Positions 11,465-24,724 of a stretch of 64,000 nt of DNA are shown one piece after another. The translations under genes and the position numbers were made by a program. Every line of letters starts with the position of its first letter. Position 1 is the stretch's first letter. The notes under the pieces were generated by a model. That model ran no database searches, was not told where the DNA came from, and saw only the letters and a program-made list of their open reading frames with translations. Source of the DNA: Dolomedes plantarius (lineage: Eukaryota; Arthropoda; Arachnida; Araneae; Dolomedidae); NCBI GenBank assembly GCA_907164885.2, contig OU015496.1, forward strand, positions 104,110,825 to 104,174,824, read 5' to 3'.

Positions 11465-13567
11465 GCCAGCATAGAAGATGGTCTGTGACTGAAGAGGAAA
11501 TGCCTCACACCATTTAACAATTATGAAGAACTAATTCAGATATCCGAAATAGAAGAAGCGAAATGTAAGAAGAATAATTGTAACATTTCTAATAACACTA
11601 AAGTGTTCACGGTTTACGTTGGTGTAAAGTGTTTACATATAACAGAACGATGCCATACTATTTGATTCAGTATCATAAATTGAATTCATTACAAATACCA
11701 AACCTATATAATAAACTCAACCAAAGAATCAATTCAACCAAATATTCATTAGAACAATTATTGGACGAGTTCAAGCAATGTTCCCTCAATTGGACACAGC
11801 AGAAACTGTCACATCAGAGATGTTGAGTTCTTTGTGCTGACAACGGTTTCAGGAGTCAGACCTTATCGGTTACTATACCGTATATGCCGGGGGATGGATG
11901 TCATTGACATGAATAGCAGCCCAGATGACCGTGTACTTCTTTCCATAGACTTGTTAAGCATAACAAATTGTAACTTAAGTTGCACAAATGACTGACATCA
12001 TTTGGAAGGTTTCAAAAATATCCTGCGTTTGCAGGGTGTATACATATATAAAATTGTTTGAGATGAGGATTTAAATGAAAAGATGTCTGCTGAACGAAAC
12101 ATAGACAAGGGGCGAATATACGTCTGAATTTAGCACTATTGGGTCATGGGTGTTAATTTTCGCCAAATAGAACTAAATAATTTCTTTCACTTCCCTGAGT
12201 AAGGAAAAGAACTTACGTCGGTGACACTCTCTGATATAGGTTCTATTCTGTATGAACACGATAATTCATTCTTCCGCAAAACAAGATCGCATTTCGTTCT
12301 TTTAAAGACAACGATGTGGAAGAACCTCACGTCGGCCTCAAGCCCTGACAATAACTCAACTGGATACAATTGATTTGGAGTAACAAGTGCATGTTAAACC
12401 TGTTCAGTTAACTACCTATCCCTAGCTGTTAACCTCACATAGGAGGGATTTCAGGAGACTCCAATGGACACCTACTAGGACTTAGCCTATCCCAAGGTAA
12501 AATGATTCAAACTTTCCCCAAAAGGCGACGTCTTATTAATTGAAAAGTAACAAATGGATTGCTCAAACAGTCAACATTGTGGTATCTGCTATATTGCATA
12601 AGCAGAGTTCAGTGTTAAAATAAAAAAAAATTAAAAATATTTTTTTCAATATCATAAAAATAAATAATTTTTTAAAAATATAAAAAATTCATCGATTATC
12701 AACTTGTTTTGAATAGTTTCTCCCAAAATAGGCTTTTCCCCACTAATAGTGAAATAAACCCTATATCTCTTTTACTTATCGAATGCCTCTTTGAAAATAG
12801 AATCATTTACGTTTGAAATTTTATATAGGGACATATTTTTATAATAACTGAAGTTTATTTGTTTTAAAAGCTTTGAGTTGATTTTCTTTCTCTATAACAA
12901 CCTAAAACTTCCTTTTAAATGGAAATTCAAGCTGACAACAACTAAATCTAGTTCAAGAATAAAATAGGAATCTACAAAATGAATAGGCATACCACCTAAT
13001 ATCCTGTATTCAATTACTTTTCTTTAGATTAACATAAGCACATGGGTCTAGATCATTCTAAATTTCTATCTAGATCCTACATAAACAGATTCCAACAGAT
13101 TCCAAGTCTTTGTGCATACTAAGTCAACAAAACTGAAATACGCTTAATGATAAAAACACTAAAATTATATGTAAACAGTTAGTTTTTAATATAAACAGGC
13201 CATTAGCCATGATATTTTCAATATGCTTTGGCTGAAAAAAACTTTTTTTTCAGTCAGCTGTTGGAAAAAGGGAAAGATGGGTTAAAAAAATGCAGGTGTC
13301 TTTATTCTCAAAATAAACTTCTGTCTTTCTGCTGCTGTATAAAAACACCGTAAGATAAAGTGCAGAAGAAAATTCTCCATCCTAAACGAATTTTTCTTCT
13401 TTCTTACTTTTTGTTAGTTCGATCGCTCTTGTCATTTTATATATGTATATTTACATTATTTTACATTTTCTTCATCGAATTTGTCATTTATTTTTAAAAT
13501 TGCTAGGAAAACGAAAAGTCTTATAAAACTTTTCTTTGTAGGATGAATACGCATATATATACATATA
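11465..13567. other. 2.1-kb intronic interval, nothing recognised
   Basis: No TIR, tandem array or protein motif was recognised. Reading frames at 11629-11826 (+) and 12187-12369 (-) have no family resemblance. Confidence 0.4.
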
Positions 13568-14780
13568 CACTGAAGTGTCACTGAATTAGGGATAGGAAAG
13601 CCTATGCAAATTGTGTAGCGCTGCGCATCATGTATGCGCAAGTGAGGGCGCTGTGGTAACTGCATATATAGCGCGTACTGTGGTTGTTCTGAATTAGTTG
13701 TTGGAATTGCCAGTATGGGTAAACTGCCTGATTTAGACGCCTTCGATCGTGGACAAATCGTAGGTGCGAGACGCATGGCCCATTCAATTTCCGAAATCGT
13801 CAGACAGCTAGGATTTTCAAGGTCGACAGTGTCAAGAGTATACCAAGAATACATGGATGGTGGAAAAAAAACTAGCGATCGGGCAAACTGCAAAGGACAA
13901 TTAGCCTTGACAGTGCGTGGTGAGAGACGGCCCAGGCGTATTGTACGTAGCCAGCGAAGCCAAACATTAGCTCAAATTACCACCTAGTTTAATGACGGTG
14001 CCAGTCGTACAGTCAGTAAACGGACTGCGCAACGCTCGCTTCACCGTATGGGTTTCGGGAGCCTACGAGAGTACCATTGCTCTATACTCGCCATCGGGCT
14101 GCACGTCTTGCCTGGGCAAGAGAGCACAGAGACTCGACTGTAGAGGACTGGAAGCGAGTAGCATGGAGTGATGAGTCTCGATTCCGACTACTTAACGCCG
14201 ACGGGAGGCTGAGAATATGGCGTCAGGCTCATGAAGCCATGGATCCTGCATGCCTGGCTGGAACTGTACAAGGGCATGGTGGCTCAATCATGGTCTGGGG
14301 AGTTTTTTCGTGGCACAGTTTGGGATCTTTGGTGCGTGTACCAACCTCCCTCAATGCAATTCGGTAAGTAGAGTTGCTGGGTGATCACCTCCATCCGTTT
14401 ATGCTGTTCTGTTATCCGCACGATAATGGAGTTTTCCAGCAAGACAACTGTACCTCTCACAAGTCCCGGTTGGCTACTGGCTGGTTGAATGAGCATTCCT
14501 CTGACTTCTCTGTCATGAATTGGCCACCTAGAAGCCCAGACTTTAATCCTATTGAGCATCTTTGGGATGTTTTGGAACAAGGCGTGAAAGGTCATCACAC
14601 AGCACCAAACAACCTTACTGAATTATGGACAGCTTTAGCCAATATTTGGCAAGCCATTCTCGTGGAACGTTTCCAGAAACTTGTTGAATCTATGCCTCGT
14701 CGTGTGGCAGCTGTTATCAAGGCCAGAGGAGGCCCAACTCGTTACTAGGTAGGTATCCCTAATTCAGTGGCACTTCAGTG
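13568..14780 (+). mobile_element. Tc1-like DNA transposon, 1213 bp, DD36E type
   Basis: Terminal inverted repeats of 27 bp with one mismatch lie at 13568-13594 and 14754-14780. Both begin CACTGAAGTG and continue CACTGAATTAGGGATA. TA flanks at 13566-13567 and 14781-14782 are the target duplication. The length, TIR length and single transposase on the plus strand are those of a complete Tc1-like element. Only the transposase is damaged. The right TA passes straight into a 288-bp (TA)n array. Confidence 0.95.
13715..14748 (+). pseudogene. Tc1-family transposase, DD36E, disabled
   Basis: The cut-and-paste transposase of the enclosing element. The N-terminal helix-turn-helix reads SISEIVRQLGFSRSTVSRVY from the ATG at 13715. 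The catalytic core shows WSDESRF (first Asp), VFQQDNCTSH (second Asp, codon 14443-14445) and PDFNPIEHLWD (Glu, codon 14554-14556). Exactly 36 residues separate the last two, so this is DD36E rather than the DD34E of Tc1. Three lesions are visible: TAG at 13985-13987, a frameshift near 14060 just before PTRVPLLYTRHRAARLAWA, and TAA at 14365-14367. All three catalytic residues survive. The protein would have been about 340 residues, the normal size. Confidence 0.93.
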
Positions 14781-15068
<288 letters not shown>

Positions 15069-15299
15069 TGGTTCACTTTTTCGGACGTCGTGGAATAGGC
15101 ATGGGAGAATTAATTATTTTATGATTAAGTAATATATATATATATTAATAATAAATTCTCAAACTTATATTTATTTCCTTTTTTTGTCATTAAAGTTACA
15201 CAGGTCTGCATTAAAACCAATCTGTTTTATATTACGAATAACACATCATGTATTCCTGAAATTAATTCCATGTGTTTTTTTATAGATTTCTGCGATTGA

Positions 15300-15950
15300 T
15301 TTTTTGCTGCAGTTTTCAACACGGAAGGTATAAAAGTCATAAAAGTAGTGAGCATAAACTAAAACGAAGTTTTGAGATGATGTAGTCTACGTATGTCATG
15401 ATTTTTACTGAGGTTTATTATCACGGAGCGTATTAAATGTCCTGAAAGAAGTGAGCTTAAATAAAAAAAAATAACACAGCGTTCAACTGATGTAGCTTAC
15501 ATATGTCATGATTTTTAGTGAGGTATGTTATCAAGGAGAGTGTTAAAGTCATGAAAGAAGTGAGGATAAATAATAAAAAAATAAAACACAGTGTTCAACT
15601 GATGTAGCCTATATATGTCATGATTTTGAGTGAGGTTTGTTATCAAAGAGAGTATTAAAGTCGAGAATGTAGTGAACATAAATAATAAAAATCACAGCGT
15701 TCAACTGATGTAGCCTATATATGTCATGATTTTTACTGAGGTTTGTTATCACGGAGAGTATAAAAGTCATGAAAAAAGGGAGCATAGTTAAAAAAACACA
15801 GCGTTGAACTGATGTAGCCTATATATGTCATGATTTTTACTGAGGTTTGTTATCACGAAGATATTAAAGTCATGAAAGAAGTGAGCATAGTAAAAAACAC
15901 AGTGTTCAACTAATGTAGTCTACATATGTCACCTATTCTAAAAATGTCAA
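15300..15950 (+). repeat. Tandem array, six units of about 101-112 bp
   Basis: The marker GATGTAG(T/C)(C/T)TA(C/T) ATATGTCATGATTTT recurs at 15379, 15489, 15601, 15707, 15811 and 15912, giving periods of 110, 112, 106, 104 and 101. Length differences come from A-rich spacers. The last unit is diverged. No coding potential. Confidence 0.92.
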
Positions 15951-16984
15951 CTGTTACAAAAAGTTCATAATTTTATTTACATTTTAGTGCTATAAACACA
16001 TTATTGATCGGCAATTTTATTTAAATTTATAAAAAGTCACCGGCAAAAACTGAAATTTTTGATTAAAGTACGGCATTTTTATTTTCTGAAATCTATTTCC
16101 TTTATATGAGAGTCTGAGATTCACAGTTAAAATGATAAATGTGAGGATTTGCCTGAAACTCATTTAGGTCACACTAAACGCAGTTTTCAAATAAAGCAAT
16201 GTTCAGTCGATCAAAAATTTCTCCAATATGACTTTCCTTTACTCTAAATTGTCTTCAACATTTTCGTGTAAAAATATGAGTTTTCTCGTTGCAGGTCAAC
16301 AATTTTTAAGAGAAAATCCTGAATCATGTTTCAAATGGATTTACTGTGCAGTTGAATATAATTTGAGATAAAAACTTTTTTATCCATTCAAAAAATAAAT
16401 ATGCATGAAATCAAACCCGCGTTATGGGGTTAGAAACTGAAGTCTTAAATACTTAAAAAAAATTTTTAGAGGGACGAAGAGATAAAAGAAATGAAGTTTA
16501 ATGTGTGATTTATGTGCATAATATAATAGAACAATGAAAAAATATTTTAATCTCATTTCTTATTCGGAAATTTTTTTAAACATTAATTTACAGTTTCTTA
16601 AAAAAATAAAAATAATTGACTTGTTGCAATAATTAGCATTGCGCTCATGAAATAGATCGTTGATTAAACAGTAAATTCCAGTTTATTGAATATATAAAAA
16701 TTATATTAATTTTATTAAAAGTTTCCTATTTGTATTAGAGATTTACCAAACTAAAAATTTAAAAAAATAAGCACCGTTTATAGGAATACGTTTATGAAAT
16801 AGATCGTTATGAACCGACCAGTAACTCTAAACTGAATATCTTTGTCAATAACTAGCTGCATAAGTAACGAATCGTTATCGATATATGCTTAAACTATTTA
16901 ACCGAATTCTTCCAGAATTCCAAATAATTGTACACTCTCAATGCTAAAGGAAGTGTTGGTTGTAGGTAGTCTACGTACCCCCAA

Positions 16985-16986
<2 letters not shown>
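15951..16986. other. AT-rich intronic sequence, nothing recognised
   Basis: No TIR, tandem structure or protein motif was seen. Confidence 0.4.

Positions 16987-17031
<45 letters not shown>
16987..17031. repeat. (TA)n microsatellite
   Basis: A TA run of about 45 bp that abuts the C-terminal side of the minus-strand transposase relic. Confidence 0.97.
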
Positions 17032-17033
<2 letters not shown>

Positions 17034-18311
17034 GAGTATATAACGATTTTGATAATTAAGTTTTATGTAAAAATGCCACATTTTTGCGGCAATTTGACAA
17101 TAGCCCTAGCTCAAATTTTCCATGAAAGTAAACTTTTCCTTAGTACTGCCATGTCAATTTTACCCCATTCCTCTTGGAACGTTTTCCAAAGTCCGTTCAG
17201 TGTTCTTGGATGCTGTTTTCATAAGGCTCGTTTTAATAAACCGAAAGCGTAAAAGTCCATTGGAGAAGCGTCAGGCGATTTGACTAGTATTTCATTAAAT
17301 GGGTTACACTTTATTCCCGTTTCTGATTCTTTCTTAGCTAAATAAGCGACAGTTGATTTAGAAGTGTGACTAGAGGCTTTGTCCATATGAAACTCAACTT
17401 TATCAATGTCCTTTCCATATAAGGCTGGAATTCTCTTTCAAAAATTGGTTCTAAAATATTCTGTTGATGGTATAGTGAATTATTTTGGCTTTACTTGAGA
17501 CTTTTTGATTTTTAATATGCCGTTGTAACAAAATCCTGCAACTATCATGAATCCTTTTGTGAACTTTTCTGTACACTGACGAAGCCATTTCGTACTGTCA
17601 TTCCCGTCAGTTGAGAAATAGAAAATTGATCTTTTTTTATTTCAGTCACTTAAATACACCCATGCCTCATCGAGTGTTACCACAAATTTTCATTTTTCAG
17701 CAGCTAAGAGTTTTTCATATAATTTTCTACAATTTGTTTTTCTTCAATATGCTTTGGCAAACGCAGATGAACTTTAGGTTTAAACATCATTTTTAATTTC
17801 AAATCTTTATGAATGATTTTACTTACATTGTCAGAAGACATTCCTAATTTCGATGCAATGGATCTTTGAGTCGGCGGATATTATTTTTCATTTGTTTATT
17901 TTTTTATGAGGCTTCACTTTCTTAATATTTACTTGCTTTCGAACAGTTTTACGATGAGGTTTCGCGGTCTTGATTTCATTTTTACTTTCAGTCAGACATT
18001 TTTTCCCTTTAAATTTTAATATATTATAAATAACTTTTTTTGAAATGCCATAACTGCGATTTTTACACCGCTTTATATTTTGTTGATACGAATATTTCTC
18101 CTCGGAAAGCTCAGTTACGTAACCTTCGAGAAATCTATGAATTGGAAGAGCCATTTTCAAAATAAATCCTTTAATCTATATTCCAATCAAAACAAAAGAG
18201 TAGAAGACGATTATTCTGAAGTTACCAAATTTTTATGTCAAAATGCAAAAAGAAAAATAAATTACAAAATCTTTTCCATAAAGGGCGAACGACATTCTCT
18301 CTCTCTCTCGC
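17032..18311 (-). mobile_element. Tc1/mariner-class transposon relic, about 1.28 kb
   Basis: The interval is bounded by (TA)n arrays on both sides, its length is right for a Tc1/mariner element and it contains a full-length but decayed transposase. The ends share only a weak inverted match (GATTTTG followed by TAATT), so the TIRs are not proven and the limits are set by the TA arrays. Confidence 0.65.
17060..18160 (-). pseudogene. Tc1/mariner-class (DDE) transposase, decayed
   Basis: The minus strand opens MKMALPIHRFLEGYVTELSE at 18160. It then shows a PPTQRSIASKLGMSSDNVSK helix-turn-helix (about 17880-17820), a frame-shifted TLDEAWVYLS (first catalytic Asp, about 17660), VEFHMDKASSHTSKST (second Asp, about 17400) and VKSPDASPMDFYAFGLLKRA (third acidic position, about 17250). 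The order and motifs match the DDE core of Tc1/mariner transposases, with a final aspartate in place of Glu. Several stops and frameshifts between 17800 and 17450, and TGA after LLKRAL, make it inactive. I recall the family only as multicopy in spider genomes. Confidence 0.75.
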
Positions 18312-18339
18312 TATATATATATATATATATATATATATT
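18312..18339. repeat. (TA)n microsatellite next to a (CT)n run
   Basis: A (CT)n run at 18294-18309 is followed by about 28 bp of TA, at the N-terminal side of the transposase relic. Confidence 0.95.
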
Positions 18340-19080
18340 CGTCTCTGAGTGCGTATTGTTATTATTTTAAATCCTTAAACATTATTCGAATAATTCCATT
18401 TCCAACTGTTCAATTTACACTGGAGACCGCATTGTATAATTTCAATAGCTGCATCTGAGTCTCGAAATGCAGGAGCATCTATTGTGTAGTATAATTAATC
18501 CCACAATACTCCTCACAGCACGCGACAGAATCCTAAAAAACATACATGTGTCAAAAGGAAGAAACACCTCCTTTCGCCGACATATACCATTTTGCTCCCT
18601 TTCCTGCCCGAAACCAAATCAACAAAAACATCCGAAAGAAGAAGCAAAGAAGAAGAAGAAAAAAAGAAGAGGGAAAGTTTTAAAGGATAGGCAAGCGTTT
18701 TGAGGGAAATGCCGAAGCGTGTTGACCTGGATATATGTATGAATGGGGAGAGCTGCAAGCGGCCTCCGGACTGCAGATCAATAACTAGCAAGGACCGCAT
18801 CTGCAGTGGGAGTAAAAGGCTTCCGCCCCCTCACACCCCCCCCGTCCTTGCAGGGAAGATCTAAATGAAAAAGTGCAGATGAAATGTGGTTTCATCATTA
18901 AGGGAATCGATTGATGTGGGAATGGTGATTGGAAAGCTGCGAAAAGTGACGGATACTGTTGGGGAAAAGGATTTTTGAGGGTGGGATGGCAAGAAAAGGG
19001 GTTTAATATAATTTAGACCTAGGAATGTCCTGTGCTGTGTGCTCTAGAGCATTTGATCAGAGCTGGGTTTCGGTACTTAA
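18340..19080. other. Purine-rich intronic sequence
   Basis: A GAAGAAGAAAAAAAGAAGAG tract lies at 18636-18676 and a C-run near 18835. A similar purine tract starts the dispersed repeat at 48790, but I could not extend the match. No gene was recognised. Confidence 0.4.
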
Positions 19081-19620
19081 AAGTTGAATGTAATGTTTAC
19101 TAACGAATCTTATTACATTTTACCGTGATGAATAGCTCTCAACAACCATAGTTAGTAATTTTAGGTGTCATGATATTTACAGATTCTCAGCTTTCTAGTA
19201 TTAATCGATAAGTGTTCATGTTTCGATGTTCGTTCCAAGAAATCATTTCAAAATTGAGTGTTTGTTTGTTTTTTTCTAATGCGGAAGCACTTGTCGTGAA
19301 ACATTCGCCTTTTGTCATAATTGAGTGTTCTAATGTTTAAATGCATACCTTTTCCGAAACAGAGAACCTAGAACAGTTAAATGCCCAACTTAATTTACTT
19401 CATTTACTTTACAGTTGAAACTAATGTTTACTAACGGATCTTGGTACATTTCATCGGAATGAATAATTCTCAACAACCACAAGTAGTAATTTTAGGTGCC
19501 AGGATATCTACAGATTCACAGCTTTCCCGTATTAGTCAATATTCGATGTTTGTAACAGGAAATTATTTCATAATTGAGTGTTGTAATTTTTAAATACATA
19601 CTTTTTTTCCGACACAGAAA
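19081..19620 (+). repeat. Tandem duplication, about 335-bp unit
   Basis: AATGTTTACTAACG at 19090 and at 19424 begin two copies that share TTAGTAATTTTAGGTG, ATTTACAGATTC(T/A)CAGCTTTC and ATTGAGTGTT. The first copy is longer by about 60 bp because of a SINE fragment at 19261-19315. The second copy therefore shows the empty site. Confidence 0.8.
19261..19315 (-). mobile_element. 5'-truncated SINE fragment with TSD
   Basis: The insert reads, on the plus strand, a T-rich tail (TTTGTTTGTTTTTTT) followed by GCGGAAGCACTTGTCGTGAA and ACATTCGCC. This matches the 3' tail of the tRNA-derived SINE seen at 25138-25361. It is flanked by CAAAATTGAGTG (19249-19260) and CATAATTGAGTG (19316-19327), a 12-bp target duplication with one difference. 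The poly-A at the SINE 3' end and the TSD are the marks of target-primed retroposition. Confidence 0.8.
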
Positions 19621-22378
19621 GCCTATTGCTATAAATTCCTTAGCTGAAAAGAATGCTTCCGAACATTATATAAGGTATCCGTTATATACCATATCACTAT
19701 ATGAGGTACGGATAATACTTTTTGATTTACTTGCTGTTTGTCTTTGTTGCTGTTGTTGTTTGTTGAACAATTTTAACTTTCAAAAAAGCACAACTGAAGC
19801 TGTTGCATTTTAGTTTTCATAAACACGTTTAAAAAAGGAGAGCAAAATTTTCGAAAAATGAGATAAATGAAACAGAAAAAAATTAAACCATTTGTAAATT
19901 GTATACTCACTGTAAGGACTTACTATTTGTATAACATCTTGAATACAGGGAACACAGTAACTAATAGCTTCCAGATAAACAATTTGGAATATGAAATAGG
20001 AAAATACGTCCCCAATCATATCTGTGGTGTCAGCTTTATACACTGATTTTTATTTTCTTGTAGCCTTAAAGAATCTGATTTTCTTAAAGATTCTCTTAAG
20101 AAATTAATTTATTAAATCATACGAAGTGCCCATATAGCAAGTAATAAACTAAAGCATAACATCCCATTTGGGATACATGTCAGAAATGTTGGAGGCTTCT
20201 GCTTCGTTGAAGGTACCTTGATCTTTACCATTCCTTGATCTATGTCGTCACCGTTAGGAAAGGATTCATCCTGATCTACCAACTGTTCCCTTACCTATTG
20301 TACATCTTTACTATTCTTAGACCCAGGGCTATCAGTAGTTTTAATTACGTTGAACTTCTGTTTTGTTTTGTTTTTAACAACAAGAATATTAGTTTTAGTT
20401 TAAATTGTAATGACAGTGTGTTTTTTATCAATATATATATATATATATATATATTATATTAGACCTTTGTTATACAATGTATAATGTAGCAAAATAAATT
20501 TTTATGTTTGGTAAACTGAGAATTTCGCTTTCATTTTACAAACTCTTAGTAAGCATCTTGATTATTAGGGAATAGACTCAAGAAATGAATTTTAAAACAA
20601 CAAAATTTCTGAAAATTGAAGATCGGGTCATATTGACCCGAACAGTACATTCGTAAAGTAGATGCGAACAGAACAGTAGGGTTAAATAAAATCCCTTTAA
20701 CTTAACTTCAAGCTAGAAAATGGGGTTTGTATTAACTTCTTTATATCTTTTCTTACCCTTTTTAATAATAAATATATTTTTAAAAATTCTAGTTTTTTTA
20801 TTACAATCTAGGTTTACTACATTTTTTTCGCTGGGATCCCTGTGTGTAAATATGAGTAAGATTATACTACAGGGAAGAGGGGAAAAAAGGGATACGAAAA
20901 ACACTACCGAGAAGCCTTATCAGGAATTCTTCTAACATTTAAAAAAGTCATAAAACAATTTCTCTTTAAGCTAAGAAACAAAACATTCAAATGGGATATG
21001 ATAAATTGAAGCTTTTAGAAAAACATGTAATAAAAAACTAAACAATAATCAGTTTATTATTTCCTTAATAAGTAAATTAAAAATTATAATAGTTTTGAAT
21101 GATACGGATATATTTTATATACAAACAAATTATTTCTTTTTTTTTATTTATAGACAAATATTAAACCAACTGAACAAAAAAATGTACAGATACGAGAATT
21201 CCCACTGAGTACAGTTTTTAATTTTAAGTCTGGCTTTCTTTGGAAAAGAAAATTATAACTGTAAAAGCAGGTGTTAGATAACCATGTAAAAAAAAAAATT
21301 AAACTCTGATAAAACTACCCCCAAATAATGGAAATTCAAATTCGAATTGCTGATAAACATAACTTAAAAACATTATTGTCATTACACATATTTCTACCAG
21401 CCATTTAATTTCATATAGATTTTTTACCCTCATGTTTAAACCTGGATGTTTAAAACAATTATCATAACCTAAATAGAAAGCATAACATCTTTTTAAACAA
21501 AATGCACCCAAAAAATCTCTGGATATTAGAGGCAAATTTTAAGTTAAATATCAAACAGATGTATCCCAGAATGTTTATTTTGATAGCAGAAAGGATTTTA
21601 ATTCATGTTAAAATAGCTTATTAGTATTTTTTTTTCATACGTTATTATGTTTAAACTGTTATTTCTGGTATCTATAGGGCAATAGTTGCAAGGATGATTT
21701 ACTAACAGTTTGTTGAGATCATTAGAATTTTTAAAATTTCTACTACTGTCAAATTTTATTGGCTCATTATGTGCTTGAGGTATTTAATTGCATTCTTATT
21801 CTGCAGATGTAACTGAATTCTTTAAGGTTTGCGGGGTTTTTTTCTAAAAAAAATATTTTTTAAGGGCAGACTTACATGACCAAGACATTCTGGATTAAGA
21901 AGATTAAATTGATATTATAATAAAAATTAATGTACTGTATGTTATGCTCTTAGGCTTGATAATTTGTTTTCTACATGCCTCAGATTAAGTATTTATTTTT
22001 TCTAGAACTGTACACTTCTAATGTAAGAAAAAATTCAGATTTTTTAAAATTTCGAAATTTCTTCTTCTCCAAGAATAATATTTTAAAATTTACAGTCAGC
22101 ATCTATAAACGCATTTACTCTTTTTTCTTCGACAGATAATCTGACTCTCTTTCTATTTATAAAACTTCTATGATTTCTGTACTGTAAACTATATAAGGAG
22201 ATTTAACCTTCTATTGAAGCATATAAATTACATTAATTTTTTATTCCAATCAGATAGAAAAATGCCCTTTTTCGTATCATTTTCATAGCCTTGATAATTT
22301 TTCAGTTCTTCTAACTATTAAATTTTTTGACAAACTTAAACACTGATTACTTTTTAATTTAAATGGAAATATACTTAC
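19621..22378. other. Intron downstream of the nAChR 110-nt exon
   Basis: It holds a short TA run at 20432-20455 and AT-rich sequence. The minus-strand donor of the exon is at its right edge. No following nAChR exon was recognised here or further left. Confidence 0.45.
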
Positions 22379-22488
22379 TTATTAAAAAGTACAATGTCTG
22401 GCTTCCAAACTTTGTCTGGCGGTAACCTTAATACTGCAATTCCTCCATAGTCTGCTTCGTCCCATGTGAGTTGGTAGTCCTCCCAAAC
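22379..22488 (-). CDS. nAChRbeta1: nAChR subunit ligand-binding-domain exon (110 nt)
   Basis: This is an internal exon of a Cys-loop nicotinic acetylcholine receptor subunit, a ligand-gated cation channel of the neuronal membrane. It starts after an acceptor at 22490-22489 preceded by a T-rich tract and ends at a GTAAGT donor at 22378-22373. It reads [16 protein letters not shown], then [20 protein letters not shown] plus two bases, with no stop. The W of VWED is the loop D tryptophan of the complementary ligand face, and [12 protein letters not shown] is the family's conserved W-x-PD-x-x-L-x-N stretch. The length of 110 nt and the phases (0 in, 2 out) equal the conserved fourth exon of vertebrate nAChR genes. 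[16 protein letters not shown] points to the arthropod beta1 type rather than the alpha types, which have VPSEHIWLPDIVLYNN; this subtype call is from memory. The next exon downstream was not found within 22 kb. Confidence 0.93.
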
Positions 22489-22732
22489 CTGAAAATATAA
22501 TAAATCAAACACTTAAAAATTATCTTAATTATCTCATAAAATACCATATTTTGTTCATTGCATTAATTATTTTCAAAACCTTCTTATGAAAATAACTTTA
22601 GTACATTTATGAAATACGTTGTGAGATTATGGAACTTTACGTTCATGGAAGAAGAGTATTACTGCACATGCCTTCACCTTTTCCTTACGGGGATGGATAA
22701 CATGTATCTCAAGAATTCGGGCAAGAATGAAA

Positions 22733-23397
<665 letters not shown>

Positions 23398-23905
23398 CCC
23401 CCTTAATGGCCGTTCTTAGAAAGAGGGTATGAAATTTCCCATTCTAAGAGGAAATCGGCCCATCAAGCTAAAGGTTAACATACCACATGGACATCAACCC
23501 GCCTGTTTTCCAAAAACTGTCCTTTTACAGGAAAGTCTTCTGAGATTATTTTTACTGAAGTCTCCATCGGGAACTTTCTGATAAGCAAACGACTCCTTAC
23601 GATGTTTCAATTCACTGGTTTCAAATCTTTGAAAGCTAAACGTGCCTTTAAAAAAACTAATATATTGGCCTATCCCCCATTTGCAGCGTATGGTTTATGT
23701 CAGCAATTAATAAATGACAACAATAATCAACAACGAATCACCTTCAGAAATATTAATACAGATTGCTTTCGATTGTTCGGGTTAAAGGAGTATAGGAGTA
23801 GCACGGAAAACTGAATAACAACCGAATGATAATCCGATTTCAATTAAATTTTCTTGTATTTTCAAAATATAATACTACATTTGCTTTTCTACTTTATTAA
23901 TTTAA

Positions 23906-24599
23906 GGGAGTCTAGGACACATTTAAGAAAAAATGATTTACTGAGTTAAAATTTTGAATTTTTTTGGGATGGTTAGCCGTAAAATTTGTAAACAAAATGC
24001 CATCATAAAACGTCTCATAAAGTTTTTAAAAAAATAGTAAATTTAAAATTTTAAAAAAAGTTGGGTAATTTAAAATCGTTATATTTCGAATCGTTATTTG
24101 TCGAATTTCAAAATTTATTCATTTAATTAAACAGAAAAATAAAAGTTTAAATTTTGATTTAGCATTTTTTTTAAATATTAATTTAAATTTTTTTAAATAT
24201 TTAGAGTAAAAATTTCAAAAAAATTATGTAACTTATTTTTAAAAAACCATATCTTCAAAAGTAAATTTTTTTTTTTCAAATCTGCTGAATCAAAATTAAT
24301 GCAAAATAATGAAAAAAGACATATTCCAAGTTTGAACTATATATCTTTAACTGTTTTTGACTTATAACAATTTAAAGATGAGAAATGGTGAAAAAAACCC
24401 TCTCTTGCAAATAAACGCATTTAAAGGTTTAAACAAAGATTGGCTGCTACAAGAAGTTGCAAAAGGAAAAATTAATATCTTCTATTCTAATTAAGATAGA
24501 AACAAAATTCAAACATCATTTTAAGCGGAAAAGAACAGAAAAATTTTAATGCAATGAAAAATTTTCGAAAATTTGAGGAATTTTGTTTCCTCGACCCCC
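23906..24599. mobile_element. TTAA-flanked MITE, 694 bp (copy a)
   Basis: The left end GGGAGTCTAGGACACA and right complement GGGGGTCGAGGAAACA match at 13 of 16. TTAA flanks both ends exactly (23902-23905, 24600-24603). The interior is A/T-rich, without coding sequence. It belongs to a set of five such elements in the window. Confidence 0.8.
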
Positions 24600-24724
24600 T
24601 TAATTTATGTATGTAATCCTTATTAATTTAATATATTTTTTTTGTTTTACCGAATATTTTACATGTTTTTTGATATATCTACGAATTCTTTTTCCTCGCA
24701 GCTATCATATCACTGCATTGATAA

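Noticed and set aside
15300..15950. CRISPR-like array
   Set aside because: Units are contiguous diverging tandem copies without unique spacers, in a eukaryotic intron.
17888..18160. Independent 90-residue basic gene
   Set aside because: It is the N-terminal part of the decayed Tc1/mariner-class transposase that continues to 17060.
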